A DNA stretch of 45,904 nt, from assembly GCA_023248635.1 (NCBI GenBank), contig JAHFED010000050.1, forward strand, positions 1 to 45,904. Direction: 5' to 3'. The translations under genes and the position numbers were made by a program. Under the pieces are notes generated by a model. The model saw nothing but the letters and a program-made list of their open reading frames with translations, did not search any database and was not told where the DNA came from. Each line of letters begins with the position of its first letter. The stretch's first letter is position 1. Below are positions 36,579 to 44,534 of this stretch, piece by piece. The stretch is from Myxococcales bacterium. GTDB taxonomy: Bacteria > Myxococcota > UBA727 > VGSZ01.

Positions 36579-37579
36579 GAGCTGGCTCCTTCGACGGCGG
36601 CGCCACGGTCGCGCTGGGTCATGCCGACGGCGAGCAGGTAGAGCACGGCCATGCGCACCGCGACCCCGTTTTCCGTCTGCTGCAGGATCACGGAGGCGTC
36701 GTCGTCGGCGACGGCGGCGTCGATCTCGACGCCGCGGTTCATGGGACCAGGGTGCAGGACGAGCACCTCATTTCGACGTTCTTTCAACTGTGCAAAGCGC
36801 GCGGCGGTCAGGCCGTAGCCGAAGGCGTAGTCGCGGTCGCTGCCCATGACCGCGGTGCCCGCGCGCTCTTTCTGGATGCGCAGCATCATGACCGCGTCGA
36901 CGGGATCGCCAGAAAAGAGGGCCTCATCGACGTCGTCGTAGACGTCGACGTCGTAGACCTCTTTCAGGCCGGCGGGGATCATGGTCGGCGGTCCGGCCAC
37001 CCGCACCTTGGCGCCCAAAAGAGGCAGGAGCAGCATGTTGCTGCGGGCCACCCGGGAGCGCGAAAGGTCGCCGACGATGGCGACCGTCTTGCCCGCGAGT
37101 CCTTGGGCGGCGCTTCGTTTCCAGCATTCGAGAAGTGTATAAGCATCGAGCAGGGCCTGGGTGGGGTGCTCGTGTTGCCCGTCGCCGGCGTTGGCGATGG
37201 CGCCCCTCATGACCCGCGAGAGCAACCAGGGAGCACCGCTGGCCTCGTGCCGGACGACGACGAGGTCGGGCTTCATGGCTTCGATGTTGCGCGCGGTGTC
37301 TGTAAGGGTCTCGCCCTTCGACGCGCTGCTGGTCGAGGCGGAGAAGCTCAGGGTGTCGGCGGAGAGGCGTTTGGCGGCGAGCTCGAAGCTCAGGCGCGTG
37401 CGGGTGCTGTTTTCGAAAAAGAGCAGCGCCACGGTGCGACCGCGCAGGGCGGGGACCTTCTTCAGCGCCCGCGTGTTCACCTCGGTGAAGGAGCGAGCGG
37501 TGTCGAGGATCAGGCAGGCGTCGTCGCGGGCGAGTCCCTCGATGCCCAACAAATGTGGCTGCGAGAGCGTCGACGTCAT
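36575..37579 (-). CDS. pyrB: aspartate carbamoyltransferase catalytic subunit
   Basis: This enzyme joins carbamoyl phosphate and aspartate in pyrimidine synthesis. The 334-residue protein has the carbamoyl-phosphate loop S58-TRTR, the HPTQALLDAYTLLE motif, and HPGPMNRGVEI near the C terminus. It overlaps pyrR and the pyrC-like gene by four bases each. No pyrI regulatory gene is present, consistent with a PyrB-PyrC' dodecamer type. Confidence 0.97.
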   Translation of the reverse strand: MTSTLSQPHLLGIEGLARDDACLILDTARSFTEVNTRALKKVPALRGRTVALLFFENSTRTRLSFELAAKRLSADTLSFSASTSSASKGETLTDTARNIEAMKPDLVVVRHEASGAPWLLSRVMRGAIANAGDGQHEHPTQALLDAYTLLECWKRSAAQGLAGKTVAIVGDLSRSRVARSNMLLLPLLGAKVRVAGPPTMIPAGLKEVYDVDVYDDVDEALFSGDPVDAVMMLRIQKERAGTAVMGSDRDYAFGYGLTAARFAQLKERRNEVLVLHPGPMNRGVEIDAAVADDDASVILQQTENGVAVRMAVLYLLAVGMTQRDRGAAVEGASS

Positions 37580-38181
37580 CGCTTGCTTCCCCGCCGGTCG
37601 GTCTTGACGGTGACAACGACGGCGTCGCTGTCGTGTCCGGCCTCGATCAACTGCACGCCGACGTGTTCCAGGCGCGTGGTCTCGAGCGAACGGCCCACGA
37701 AGTCGGCGGCGATGGGCAGCTCGCGCAGGCCGCGATCGACGAGGACCGCGAGGCGCACGGACGCCGGCCGACCCAAGTCGAGCAAGGCATCGAGGGCCGC
37801 GCGCACGGTGCGCCCGGTGAAGAGCACGTCGTCGACCAAGACGATGGGGCGTCCGTCGACGTCGAAATCGATCTCGGTGCCGCGCAGTAGGGGCATGGCG
37901 CCGCCAGCGAGGACGTCGTCGCGGTAGAGGGTGATGTCCAGCAGTCCGACCTCAGGTGCACGCCCAGTGACCTTGAGGAGCTCTTCAGCCAAGCGCAGCG
38001 CGAGGTGGGCGCCGCCGGTGCGGATGCCGACCAGGGCCAGGCGCGCGGGATCGAGGGCGAGCGGGCCCTTGCTGTCTTGGCGGAGTCGGTCGTCGACGTC
38101 GTGGGCGAGGCGGGCGATCACCCGGCGAACGTCGTCGTGTTCGAGGACGCGGCGGGCTCCGACGGGGAGGGGGGCAACCAC
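37576..38181 (-). CDS. pyrR: bifunctional PyrR: pyr regulator / uracil phosphoribosyltransferase
   Basis: PyrR binds pyr mRNA in response to UMP and can also make UMP from uracil and PRPP. The PRPP loop reads IVLVDDVLFTGRTVRAALDAL, preceded by LALVGIRTGGAHLA. I choose GTG 38181 (201 residues; the family is usually near 180), which keeps the expected N-terminal helix VLEHDDVRRVIARLAHDVDDRL; no good ribosome site is visible, so the start is uncertain. It leads the operon pyrR-pyrB-pyrC'-carA-kinase. Upstream tandem hairpins (38302-38412) lie between it and the divergent gene. Confidence 0.93.
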   Translation of the reverse strand: MVAPLPVGARRVLEHDDVRRVIARLAHDVDDRLRQDSKGPLALDPARLALVGIRTGGAHLALRLAEELLKVTGRAPEVGLLDITLYRDDVLAGGAMPLLRGTEIDFDVDGRPIVLVDDVLFTGRTVRAALDALLDLGRPASVRLAVLVDRGLRELPIAADFVGRSLETTRLEHVGVQLIEAGHDSDAVVVTVKTDRRGSKR

Positions 38182-38287
38182 GAAGCAGGCGGGTAAACGA
38201 GTGGCGGATGCTTGAATAGCCTTTCTTCTCGGCGCTCCTCGGGGCGAGATCCGATGACACGCGCGGGGCCCTCCGCTAAGGCGACGA

Positions 38288-38412
38288 CCGTGCCGATGGC
38301 ACGGCTCAAAGTGCCGATGGTTTGAGCCGTTGGCACGGCTCAAAAGTGCTGATGGTTCAAGCCGTCGGCACGGCTCTCGTGCCGACGGTTTGTGCCGTTG
38401 GCACGGCACAAA
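38288..38412. repeat. tandem TTGGCA-loop hairpins with alternative pairings
   Basis: Three imperfect units of 34, 35 and 33 bases (38302-38335, 38336-38370, 38371-38403) plus a final half unit contain two perfect 9-bp hairpins. At 38321-38344 the arms are TTTGAGCCG and CGGCTCAAA; at 38389-38412 they are TTTGTGCCG and CGGCACAAA; both have loop TTGGCA. The arm at 38321-38329 can also pair with an upstream CGGCTCAAA at 38302-38310. A 7-bp stem with a GAT loop lies at 38288-38304. The block fills the gap between divergent pyrR and the plus-strand operon. Confidence 0.88.
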
Positions 38413-38424
38413 CGAGGTTGCTGC

Positions 38425-39411
38425 GTGAAGAATCTTCTCGCCTTTGTCCTTGCCCTCCTCGCCATCGTCGGCGGCGCCCTGGTCATGGTCTTTCAACAAA
38501 AAGACCGCGCCGATCAGTACGACCTCGAGCGCGAGCTGGTCACCATCCAACGAGACACCGCCCGGCAGATCGCTCTCATCGCCCACTCGCCGGAGGCCAC
38601 CATCGCCTACGACCGCCAACAGGTGGTGCGCAAACACGTCGAGGCCATCGACGCCCTGCGCAAGCGCTATCCCGAAGCGATGCAAGACGACGCCTTCATC
38701 AATCGCATGGAAGAAAAAGCGAAGGAGGGCGCAAAAGACAAGGCGAAGACGGCGGAGTACCGCGCGCGCTATGACTATGTGAAAGAGATGTGGGCGAACT
38801 ATCTCAAGGATTCCAAGTTCAAGCCCGTGTTCGCCGCCGAGGAGCACGGCGTGCGCTTCGAGGTCGTCTCGATCAAGAAGTCCAACGACGGCGGCAACGA
38901 AGGCTTGCGCTGGGACGTGCTCATCTATGGCGCGCCTCCCAAGGATCAGCTGTCGTTCAACAACTTCCATCTCGACACATGGGTCGAGTTCGCCGACAAA
39001 GAAACGAGTGGCAAAAGGAAGGGCCAACCCAAGCGGGCCGCCTATAAGGCCGATCTGCAACCCTTCTTGCCTTATGTGTTGGTCGATAAGCCCTGGGAGT
39101 GGCTGCCCGAATGGCCCGCCGGCGTCATGGTCGGCTACTACGTCGGCATTCCGCTGTGGGACTCGCGCGCCAAGCGCACCGACATGTCCCTCGAAGGCGG
39201 CATGCGCACCATGGGCGGCACCATCATCCCCATCAGCATGAAGTGGAAACGCACCACCATCGAGGAGAGCTGGAAGGGCACCCCAGGCGGCAAGTGGGAC
39301 GACGCCAACATGGTCCCCCTCTCCGACGACGATCTGAAGGAGCAAGGGGTGACGCTGCCCGAAGAAGAAGACGCCGCCGACGCCGCTGCCGCCGCCAAGA
39401 AGGACAAATAG
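38425..39411 (+). CDS. single-pass membrane protein with coiled coil, function unknown
   Basis: The 328-residue protein starts at GTG 38425 with GAGG eight bases upstream. One membrane span (LLAFVLALLAIVGGALVMVF, about 4-23) is followed by a charged helical region (QYDLERELVTIQRD... to about 125) and a probable globular domain with many Trp and Tyr (PWEWLPEWPAGVMVGYYVGIPLWD). The C terminus is acidic and Ala-rich. It leads a five-gene plus-strand operon with the phosphatidyltransferase. I do not recognise the family. Confidence 0.78.
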   Translation: MKNLLAFVLALLAIVGGALVMVFQQKDRADQYDLERELVTIQRDTARQIALIAHSPEATIAYDRQQVVRKHVEAIDALRKRYPEAMQDDAFINRMEEKAKEGAKDKAKTAEYRARYDYVKEMWANYLKDSKFKPVFAAEEHGVRFEVVSIKKSNDGGNEGLRWDVLIYGAPPKDQLSFNNFHLDTWVEFADKETSGKRKGQPKRAAYKADLQPFLPYVLVDKPWEWLPEWPAGVMVGYYVGIPLWDSRAKRTDMSLEGGMRTMGGTIIPISMKWKRTTIEESWKGTPGGKWDDANMVPLSDDDLKEQGVTLPEEEDAADAAAAAKKDK

Positions 39412-39413
39412 GC

Positions 39414-39698
39414 ATGGGCATCTCGGACAAGATGAAGTCCCAGGGCATGAAGCTCGGGATGAAGGCCGTCGGCAAATTGATGGAGGACCCCGACAGGGCG
39501 ACCCGTCTGATGAAAGCCGTCGAGCACGTGCAAAAAGGCAAAGAAGCCGTCGACGAAACCACCCACCGGCTGTTGAACCTGGGGCAGTTCGCAGCCGCTT
39601 CGGATCTCAAAGAGGTCAACCGGCAGGCCGGCAAGGTGAAGCGCGAGCTCAAGAAGGCGCTCGCCTACCTCGACGACGTCGAAGCCAAGCTGGGATGA
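39414..39698 (+). CDS. small helical protein, function unknown
   Basis: This 94-residue protein starts at ATG 39414, three bases after the previous stop codon, and overlaps the next start by four bases (ATGA). It is entirely charged helix, with KLMEDPDRATRLMKAVEHVQKGKEAVDE and KEVNRQAGKVKRELKKALAYLDDVEAKLG, likely a coiled-coil hairpin. There is no signal peptide. Tight operon position argues that it is real and works with its neighbours, but no family is recognised. Confidence 0.75.
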   Translation: MGISDKMKSQGMKLGMKAVGKLMEDPDRATRLMKAVEHVQKGKEAVDETTHRLLNLGQFAAASDLKEVNRQAGKVKRELKKALAYLDDVEAKLG

Positions 39699-41392
39699 CC
39701 GAATCGCTGCGCCTCGCTCAGCGGGTGGGCCTGGCCTGCGTCGTCGTCGTTGTGTCGAGCTGTCGCTGCAGTCCTGCGGTGGAAAAGGCCGTTGTCGACG
39801 CTGGCGCCGCGGATTTGACGGTGGAGCTCAGCGCCGAGCAAGAGCAGGGCGCGGTCGCTTTGGTGTCGGCCCGCATCCCCCATCACGGCGGCGCCTGTGC
39901 CCAGGTGCGCTCTGTGAAAGACCCGGTGGAAGCGCAGACAGCGGCGGCGGCGATCACGGCGGCCACGCGTCTGCCCGTGGAGCTCTTCGAGAAAGACCTG
40001 GGTACCAAGGGTGTCTGGTGGCGGCTGTGCGTCGGTGACGAAGAATCCGCTGCCAGAGCCACCGCCCGGGCCACGCGCTGGACGGCCCCCGGCGGCCTCC
40101 TCGAGAAGTTCCTCGATCCACCGACGGGCAACGAGCCGCGCTTCTTCGTCCTCGACAAAGCCGGGGTCGAGCACCGAGCACCGACGCTGGTTCAAGCCCA
40201 GGCCTTCCTGCGCCGCAGCGGCACTGGCCCTGCGTTCTTTGCCGGGGCGACTGCCACTCCCCTGGTGGCGGGCACGGGAGCAACCACGGGAGCCGCCGGG
40301 CGCGTCGTCGTCGTCGACGTCGACGGGCGCTTGTTGCCGCTGGATGAAGCCCCGCCGACGGGCTGCGCTTCTTGCGTGGTGGCGCAACAAAAGAGTCCCA
40401 TCACCAGCCGCAGCGTCGTCGGCGTGGGCGATCTCTTGCCCGCACCGGGTGACGAGATCCTGGTCGAAGAAGAGACCGGCGACGGCACCCGCCTGCTGGC
40501 TCTCGTCGTCAACGACCAGGGAACGCTGCGGCGGGCGGGCACCATCTTGTTGGCCAGCGGGTCAGCAGGGGTGATCCTGCGCGGCGAGGCCAGCGTCGTC
40601 GAAGCCGATGGCGACGATGATCGCGAGGTGGCCATCGCGCGCCTCGAGCTGCGCACCTCGGGACCAAACCTCTGCACCCTCGAAGCCCACGCCGAAGCCT
40701 GGACCACGCCCCGGGCCAGCGACGCCGAGGCGTCGAAGCACAGCGCGCGCGGGTTGGTGAAGCTCGACGCTCTGGCCCTCTCCGCGCGTCCCAACGGTGA
40801 CGACGCCGTGGTCGACTTCGTCACCGCCCTCGATGGCGCCGGCGACAAAGATGCTGGGTCACGGGCCTGCGCCAGCGTCTTGGCCGCGCGTCCGGCGACG
40901 CTGGTCAGTCAGCTCTGCCTGCAACGGGTGCGCACGCTGGTCGCCGACGGGCACCTGATCGACGCCGTCAACGCCGCTGGCACCCTCGCCGAAGGCACCC
41001 CGGCCTTGCGCGCCGCCGTCGCTGGCCCCTTGTTCTTGGCCATGAACGCGCTCGATCAGGATCCGCGCTTGTCCGCGGCGCCCTGGGACTGTCAGACCGA
41101 GCCGCTGGTGAAGGACATGCCGTCGAGGTCCGTTGACGAGGTGTTGCGGCTGGCGCGCGCGCGTCAGCACGAACGCCTGGGCCTGGGCGATGTGAGGGAC
41201 GCCGTCTTTGTCACCGCGACGCGCGATTTCGGACCCGACACCCCGGTGGGCCAGATCGCTCAGCGTTGGCTCGAGCGTCTGCGCACCGCCCAACCGGCCC
41301 GCTTCGCTGCCATCGAAGCGCTGCTGCTGCCTCAGGCTCCCGAGCGGGCCGACGCCGGCGACGCTACGCCGGGCTTTGGAGGCTCTCCATGA
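39695..41392 (+). CDS. lipoprotein with possible SPOR-like N-terminal domain
   Basis: The 565-residue product starts at ATG 39695 with a signal ending VVSSC. Residues about 45-125 (VRSVKDPVEAQTAAAAITAATRLPVELFEKDLGTKGVWWRLCVGDEES) weakly resemble a SPOR peptidoglycan-binding fold, with the characteristic WWRxCVG strand. The middle looks beta-rich with Gly/Asp loops. The C-terminal 150 residues are helical and may be TPR-like. It is translationally coupled on both sides, to the small helical protein and to the CDP-alcohol phosphatidyltransferase. Function unknown; an envelope role is likely. Confidence 0.75.
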   Translation: MTESLRLAQRVGLACVVVVVSSCRCSPAVEKAVVDAGAADLTVELSAEQEQGAVALVSARIPHHGGACAQVRSVKDPVEAQTAAAAITAATRLPVELFEKDLGTKGVWWRLCVGDEESAARATARATRWTAPGGLLEKFLDPPTGNEPRFFVLDKAGVEHRAPTLVQAQAFLRRSGTGPAFFAGATATPLVAGTGATTGAAGRVVVVDVDGRLLPLDEAPPTGCASCVVAQQKSPITSRSVVGVGDLLPAPGDEILVEEETGDGTRLLALVVNDQGTLRRAGTILLASGSAGVILRGEASVVEADGDDDREVAIARLELRTSGPNLCTLEAHAEAWTTPRASDAEASKHSARGLVKLDALALSARPNGDDAVVDFVTALDGAGDKDAGSRACASVLAARPATLVSQLCLQRVRTLVADGHLIDAVNAAGTLAEGTPALRAAVAGPLFLAMNALDQDPRLSAAPWDCQTEPLVKDMPSRSVDEVLRLARARQHERLGLGDVRDAVFVTATRDFGPDTPVGQIAQRWLERLRTAQPARFAAIEALLLPQAPERADAGDATPGFGGSP

Positions 41393-42519
41393 GCGACGCC
41401 CCATCCGCGCTGGCCTCCGCACCGCCGACGTCGACGACGCCGAAGAAAAAGAAGCTGCCGATCAGCGCCAATCAGGTGACCGTGCTGCGCATTTTTGCGC
41501 TGCCTTTTCCTTGCTGGGCACTGCTCGCGCGACCCCCCGACGAAGTCATGTGGGTCGCCTTCTTCTTCGGCACCGCCGTCGGGGCCACCGATTTCGTCGA
41601 TGGGTGGATGGCCCGCCGCGATGGTCCGACGACGTTGGGGGCTCTGCTCGATCCGGTCGCCGACAAGCTCTTCATCGCCATGCTGCTCCTGCCTTGCGTG
41701 GCGCGCGGCGAGTGCCCGGGGTGGGCGGCGGGCGGTCTCTTTGTGCGTGAGCTCTTGATCACGTCCCTGCGCAGCTCGATGGCCATGCGCCAGACCAGCC
41801 TCAAGACGTCGTCGTTGGGCAAACTCAAAACCGTCGTACAAATGGGCGGGATTGCGGCGTTCTTTCTAACCATCTTCGTACCCGAAGTCGGCGTGCCGTG
41901 GACCTACCTGGGCTGTGCCATCGCCTTCGCGTTCCTGGCGCTGTGGTGGTTCATTCGTCGTCGGACGATGCCCCTGTGGTTGGCGTCGACGCCGCTGCTC
42001 TTGATCACGCTCTTTGCGGTGTCGTTGCTGCGATCGGCCTTCGACGCCGGCTACCTCGTCTTCGTCTTGATGGTGCTTTTCACTTTGCTCTCTGGGGCCG
42101 ATTATCTGACGGGATCGATGCGCGCGTTCCGCCAAACCGGCGGCATCCACGCCAAAGACGTCGCGCGCGTGCTCTGGTCCTTCGCCCACGGGCTCGCGCT
42201 GGTGCCGCTGCTGTCGAACTCCTTCGACCCCGCCCATCCCCTGCGCGGGTTGACGCTGCCCGTGATCCTGTCGCTGTCGGCGGAACTGGCGCTGGGAGGC
42301 GTCGAAAACATGGTTACCGCCGAGCGCCACCGCTGGGCCCGGGGCAGCGTATGGCCCACCATGATTGCCGCCGTCGTCGTCGGCATCTGCGCCTGGTTCG
42401 ACGTCGCATCGCCTCTGGTGCTCGAGGTGGCCGCCTGGGGGCTGGCCCTCTTCTCGGTCGTCAACCTTGGGGTTGCCTTCTGGCTCGATCGTGACGTGTT
42501 CCTGGCACCCAAGGAGTAG
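41389..42519 (+). CDS. CDP-alcohol phosphatidyltransferase with extra C-terminal membrane domain
   Basis: This family makes phospholipid head groups, for example phosphatidylglycerol phosphate. The 376-residue protein starts at ATG 41389 with a strong GGAGG. The active-site motif is D68-x2-D71-G72-x2-A75-R76 ... G84-x3-D88-x3-D92, and LLDPVADK is PgsA-like. The spacer between Ala-Arg and Gly is seven residues, one fewer than the usual eight. A PgsA-like core (about 20-195) is followed by a further 180 residues with about five membrane spans, roughly doubling the normal length. The added half is not recognised. It overlaps the SPOR-like lipoprotein gene by four bases. Confidence 0.88.
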   Translation: MSDAPSALASAPPTSTTPKKKKLPISANQVTVLRIFALPFPCWALLARPPDEVMWVAFFFGTAVGATDFVDGWMARRDGPTTLGALLDPVADKLFIAMLLLPCVARGECPGWAAGGLFVRELLITSLRSSMAMRQTSLKTSSLGKLKTVVQMGGIAAFFLTIFVPEVGVPWTYLGCAIAFAFLALWWFIRRRTMPLWLASTPLLLITLFAVSLLRSAFDAGYLVFVLMVLFTLLSGADYLTGSMRAFRQTGGIHAKDVARVLWSFAHGLALVPLLSNSFDPAHPLRGLTLPVILSLSAELALGGVENMVTAERHRWARGSVWPTMIAAVVVGICAWFDVASPLVLEVAAWGLALFSVVNLGVAFWLDRDVFLAPKE

Positions 42520-42522
42520 GAC

Positions 42523-43524
42523 ATGCGCTTCGTCGTCGTCGTCGTCGTCGTCGGTGCATTGAGCGCTTGCCCCGCGCCACCGCTCCCCGGCGGTCAAGGC
42601 GAAGGAGAGGAGGGCGAGGGAAACGAAGGCGAGGGAGGGGAAGGCGAGGGAGAAGGGGAAGGTGAGGGAGAGCTCGACGCCTTCGCGGCGGCGGCGGACT
42701 TCATGTCGCGATCCACCGGCGTGTGGTCGGGGCCCGCGACGCAGACCTTGATCGGTGATTTTCCCATCATGACCATGGACCTGCGGCCTGTCGACGCCGC
42801 CGCCACTTTCGCCCGCGCCGATCTCGACGACGACAACGCGGTGCGTTTCTTGTTCGACGTCGAGGAGTCGTCACCCGGAAACCTGGTGTTCATCTTTCGA
42901 AACGGCGGCCGCTTCTCGGGTCTCAACCGCGACACCCGCGCGGTCCTGGTCGAACAAGAGGGGTCCTCCTTTCGTTTCTGTGCTCTCGATCCCCGGGGCT
43001 GCGGCTACGTCGACGCCCGCTTCGACTTCGACGAAGACGACACCCTGGTCATGGACGTGCAGGTCAGCGTGCTCGGCGGCATCCTTTCGCCCCACGTGCA
43101 CTGGGAGGCCGAGCTCATCGAGTCCCGCGACGTCGACGACGGCTTCCCTGCCGATCGCATCCCCCGGGCCATCGACGGCGACTTCCCCGCCATGGCCGAT
43201 CTCGATGTGACAGCGACCTTCGATCCTGCACCCGCCGACGACGCTGTTCTCTTGTATGCCCTGACCACCGAGCCCTGCAGTGGCTTGGATTGCGTCTTCG
43301 TGCGCACCTTCTTCGTCGACGTCGCCGCCGGCCAAGCCTCGGTGACCTTCACCATCGATCAGGTGCACGCCGACAGCTACCGGAGCTTCGCGGTGCTCGA
43401 CACCAACGGCAATGTCGCCACGCAGCCCTTTCCCGACGGCAACGATCTGGTGGGAGTGGCGTTTGGGCCCACCGTGGGCGCCAGCGGGACGGCGTCGTCG
43501 TCGGTGTTGCTCTCGGAACCTTGA
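42523..43524 (+). CDS. lipoprotein with Glu-Gly tract
   Basis: The 333-residue protein starts at ATG 42523, immediately after the phosphatidyltransferase stop. The signal peptide contains seven Val from GTC repeats and ends GALSAC. A low-complexity Gly/Glu stretch (about 25-50), common in myxobacterial surface lipoproteins, spaces the domain from the membrane. The rest is beta-rich and acidic, with two paired Cys (FCALDPRGCG; CSGLDC). No catalytic motif is recognised. Confidence 0.8.
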   Translation: MRFVVVVVVVGALSACPAPPLPGGQGEGEEGEGNEGEGGEGEGEGEGEGELDAFAAAADFMSRSTGVWSGPATQTLIGDFPIMTMDLRPVDAAATFARADLDDDNAVRFLFDVEESSPGNLVFIFRNGGRFSGLNRDTRAVLVEQEGSSFRFCALDPRGCGYVDARFDFDEDDTLVMDVQVSVLGGILSPHVHWEAELIESRDVDDGFPADRIPRAIDGDFPAMADLDVTATFDPAPADDAVLLYALTTEPCSGLDCVFVRTFFVDVAAGQASVTFTIDQVHADSYRSFAVLDTNGNVATQPFPDGNDLVGVAFGPTVGASGTASSSVLLSEP

Positions 43525-43533
43525 CCGGCGAAC

Positions 43534-44424
43534 TCAGCTCATCACGCGGTTGCGGCCGCCTTGCTTGCCTTCATAGAGCTTGCCGTCGGCTCTCTGAATG
43601 AAGGCGTCGACGGTGTCGCCCTTTTGCATTTCTGAAACGCCCATCGAGATGGTAACCGGAATGTTGTTTGTCTCGAACTCGAACTTGGTTTCCTGCACCA
43701 TGACCCGGATTTTTTCGGCGAGGATTGCGCCGTTCTGTTTCGGCGTATCCGGCAGGACAATGGCGAACTCTTCGCCGCCGTAGCGGGAGAAGCACTCTTC
43801 CTTGCGGATGTTCTTCGCGTGGATGCCATTGGCGAGGCGCTTCAGCACGTAGTCGCCGGCGAGGTGGCCGAATTCGTCGTTGATTTTCTTGAAGTGGTCG
43901 AGGTCGAACATGATCAGCGTCAGGGAGCGGTTGTAGCGCTGGCAACGGGCCATCTCTCGATCGATAAACTCCATGAAATAACGCTTGTTATAGATCTGGG
44001 TCAGGCCGTCGATGATGGCCATCCGGTAGATTTCTTCATAGTACAACTGCTCGATGTTGTCGCCGTCGATGTACTTGAAGATGACGCCGCCGACCTTGAT
44101 GAAGTCACCGTTGCAGAGCTTGCGGCGGGCGGTGAGCTCCTCGTCGTTGACGAAGGTCCCGTTGGTGCTGCCCATGTCCTCGATGTAGGAGCCGCCCGCC
44201 CCCGCGTAGATTTTGCAGTGGGTGCGCGAGACGTTGTCCATGTCGCAGACCATGCCGTTGTCGGGTCCGCGCCCGATGGTGGTCTGCACCTTGTCGAGGG
44301 GGTACTTGCGGCCGATGTCCTTGCCGTAAATCTGCACGAAGCAGGGGATGCCGCCAGCGAGTCGCTTGTCGGCGATCTTGCTGATCTGGCTGACGCGGGT
44401 CTTTTCTTCACGTGTCGTCGTCAT
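43534..44424 (-). CDS. FHA-GGDEF protein, probable diguanylate cyclase
   Basis: This protein would make cyclic di-GMP under control of a phosphothreonine-binding FHA domain. I start at ATG 44424 (296 residues; an upstream ATG exists but lies in the rlmN leader). The FHA domain (about 25-115) has GRGPDN, SRTHCKI and GSTNGT. The GGDEF domain (about 135-295) has the catalytic GGEEF at 216-220 and FDLDHFKKINDEFGH. The I-site Arg-x-x-Asp expected five residues before GGEEF is not present, so product inhibition may be absent. No kinase is encoded nearby. Confidence 0.93.
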   Translation of the reverse strand: MTTTREEKTRVSQISKIADKRLAGGIPCFVQIYGKDIGRKYPLDKVQTTIGRGPDNGMVCDMDNVSRTHCKIYAGAGGSYIEDMGSTNGTFVNDEELTARRKLCNGDFIKVGGVIFKYIDGDNIEQLYYEEIYRMAIIDGLTQIYNKRYFMEFIDREMARCQRYNRSLTLIMFDLDHFKKINDEFGHLAGDYVLKRLANGIHAKNIRKEECFSRYGGEEFAIVLPDTPKQNGAILAEKIRVMVQETKFEFETNNIPVTISMGVSEMQKGDTVDAFIQRADGKLYEGKQGGRNRVMS

Positions 44425-44534
44425 GGCTGAGACGGACCATACCCCCGGCGCGAGGACCGGTGCGCAACGAGACAAGCCCTGTCCGCCCGTGCGCCCTCCC
44501 TTCCCGTTTCCGGCGGCGGCGTCACCATGCCGCC

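Noticed and set aside
37576-39345. pyrR frame extending upstream to 589 residues
   Set aside because: The extension crosses the hairpin repeats and runs antisense to the 328-residue membrane protein; the PyrR domain starts near 38181.
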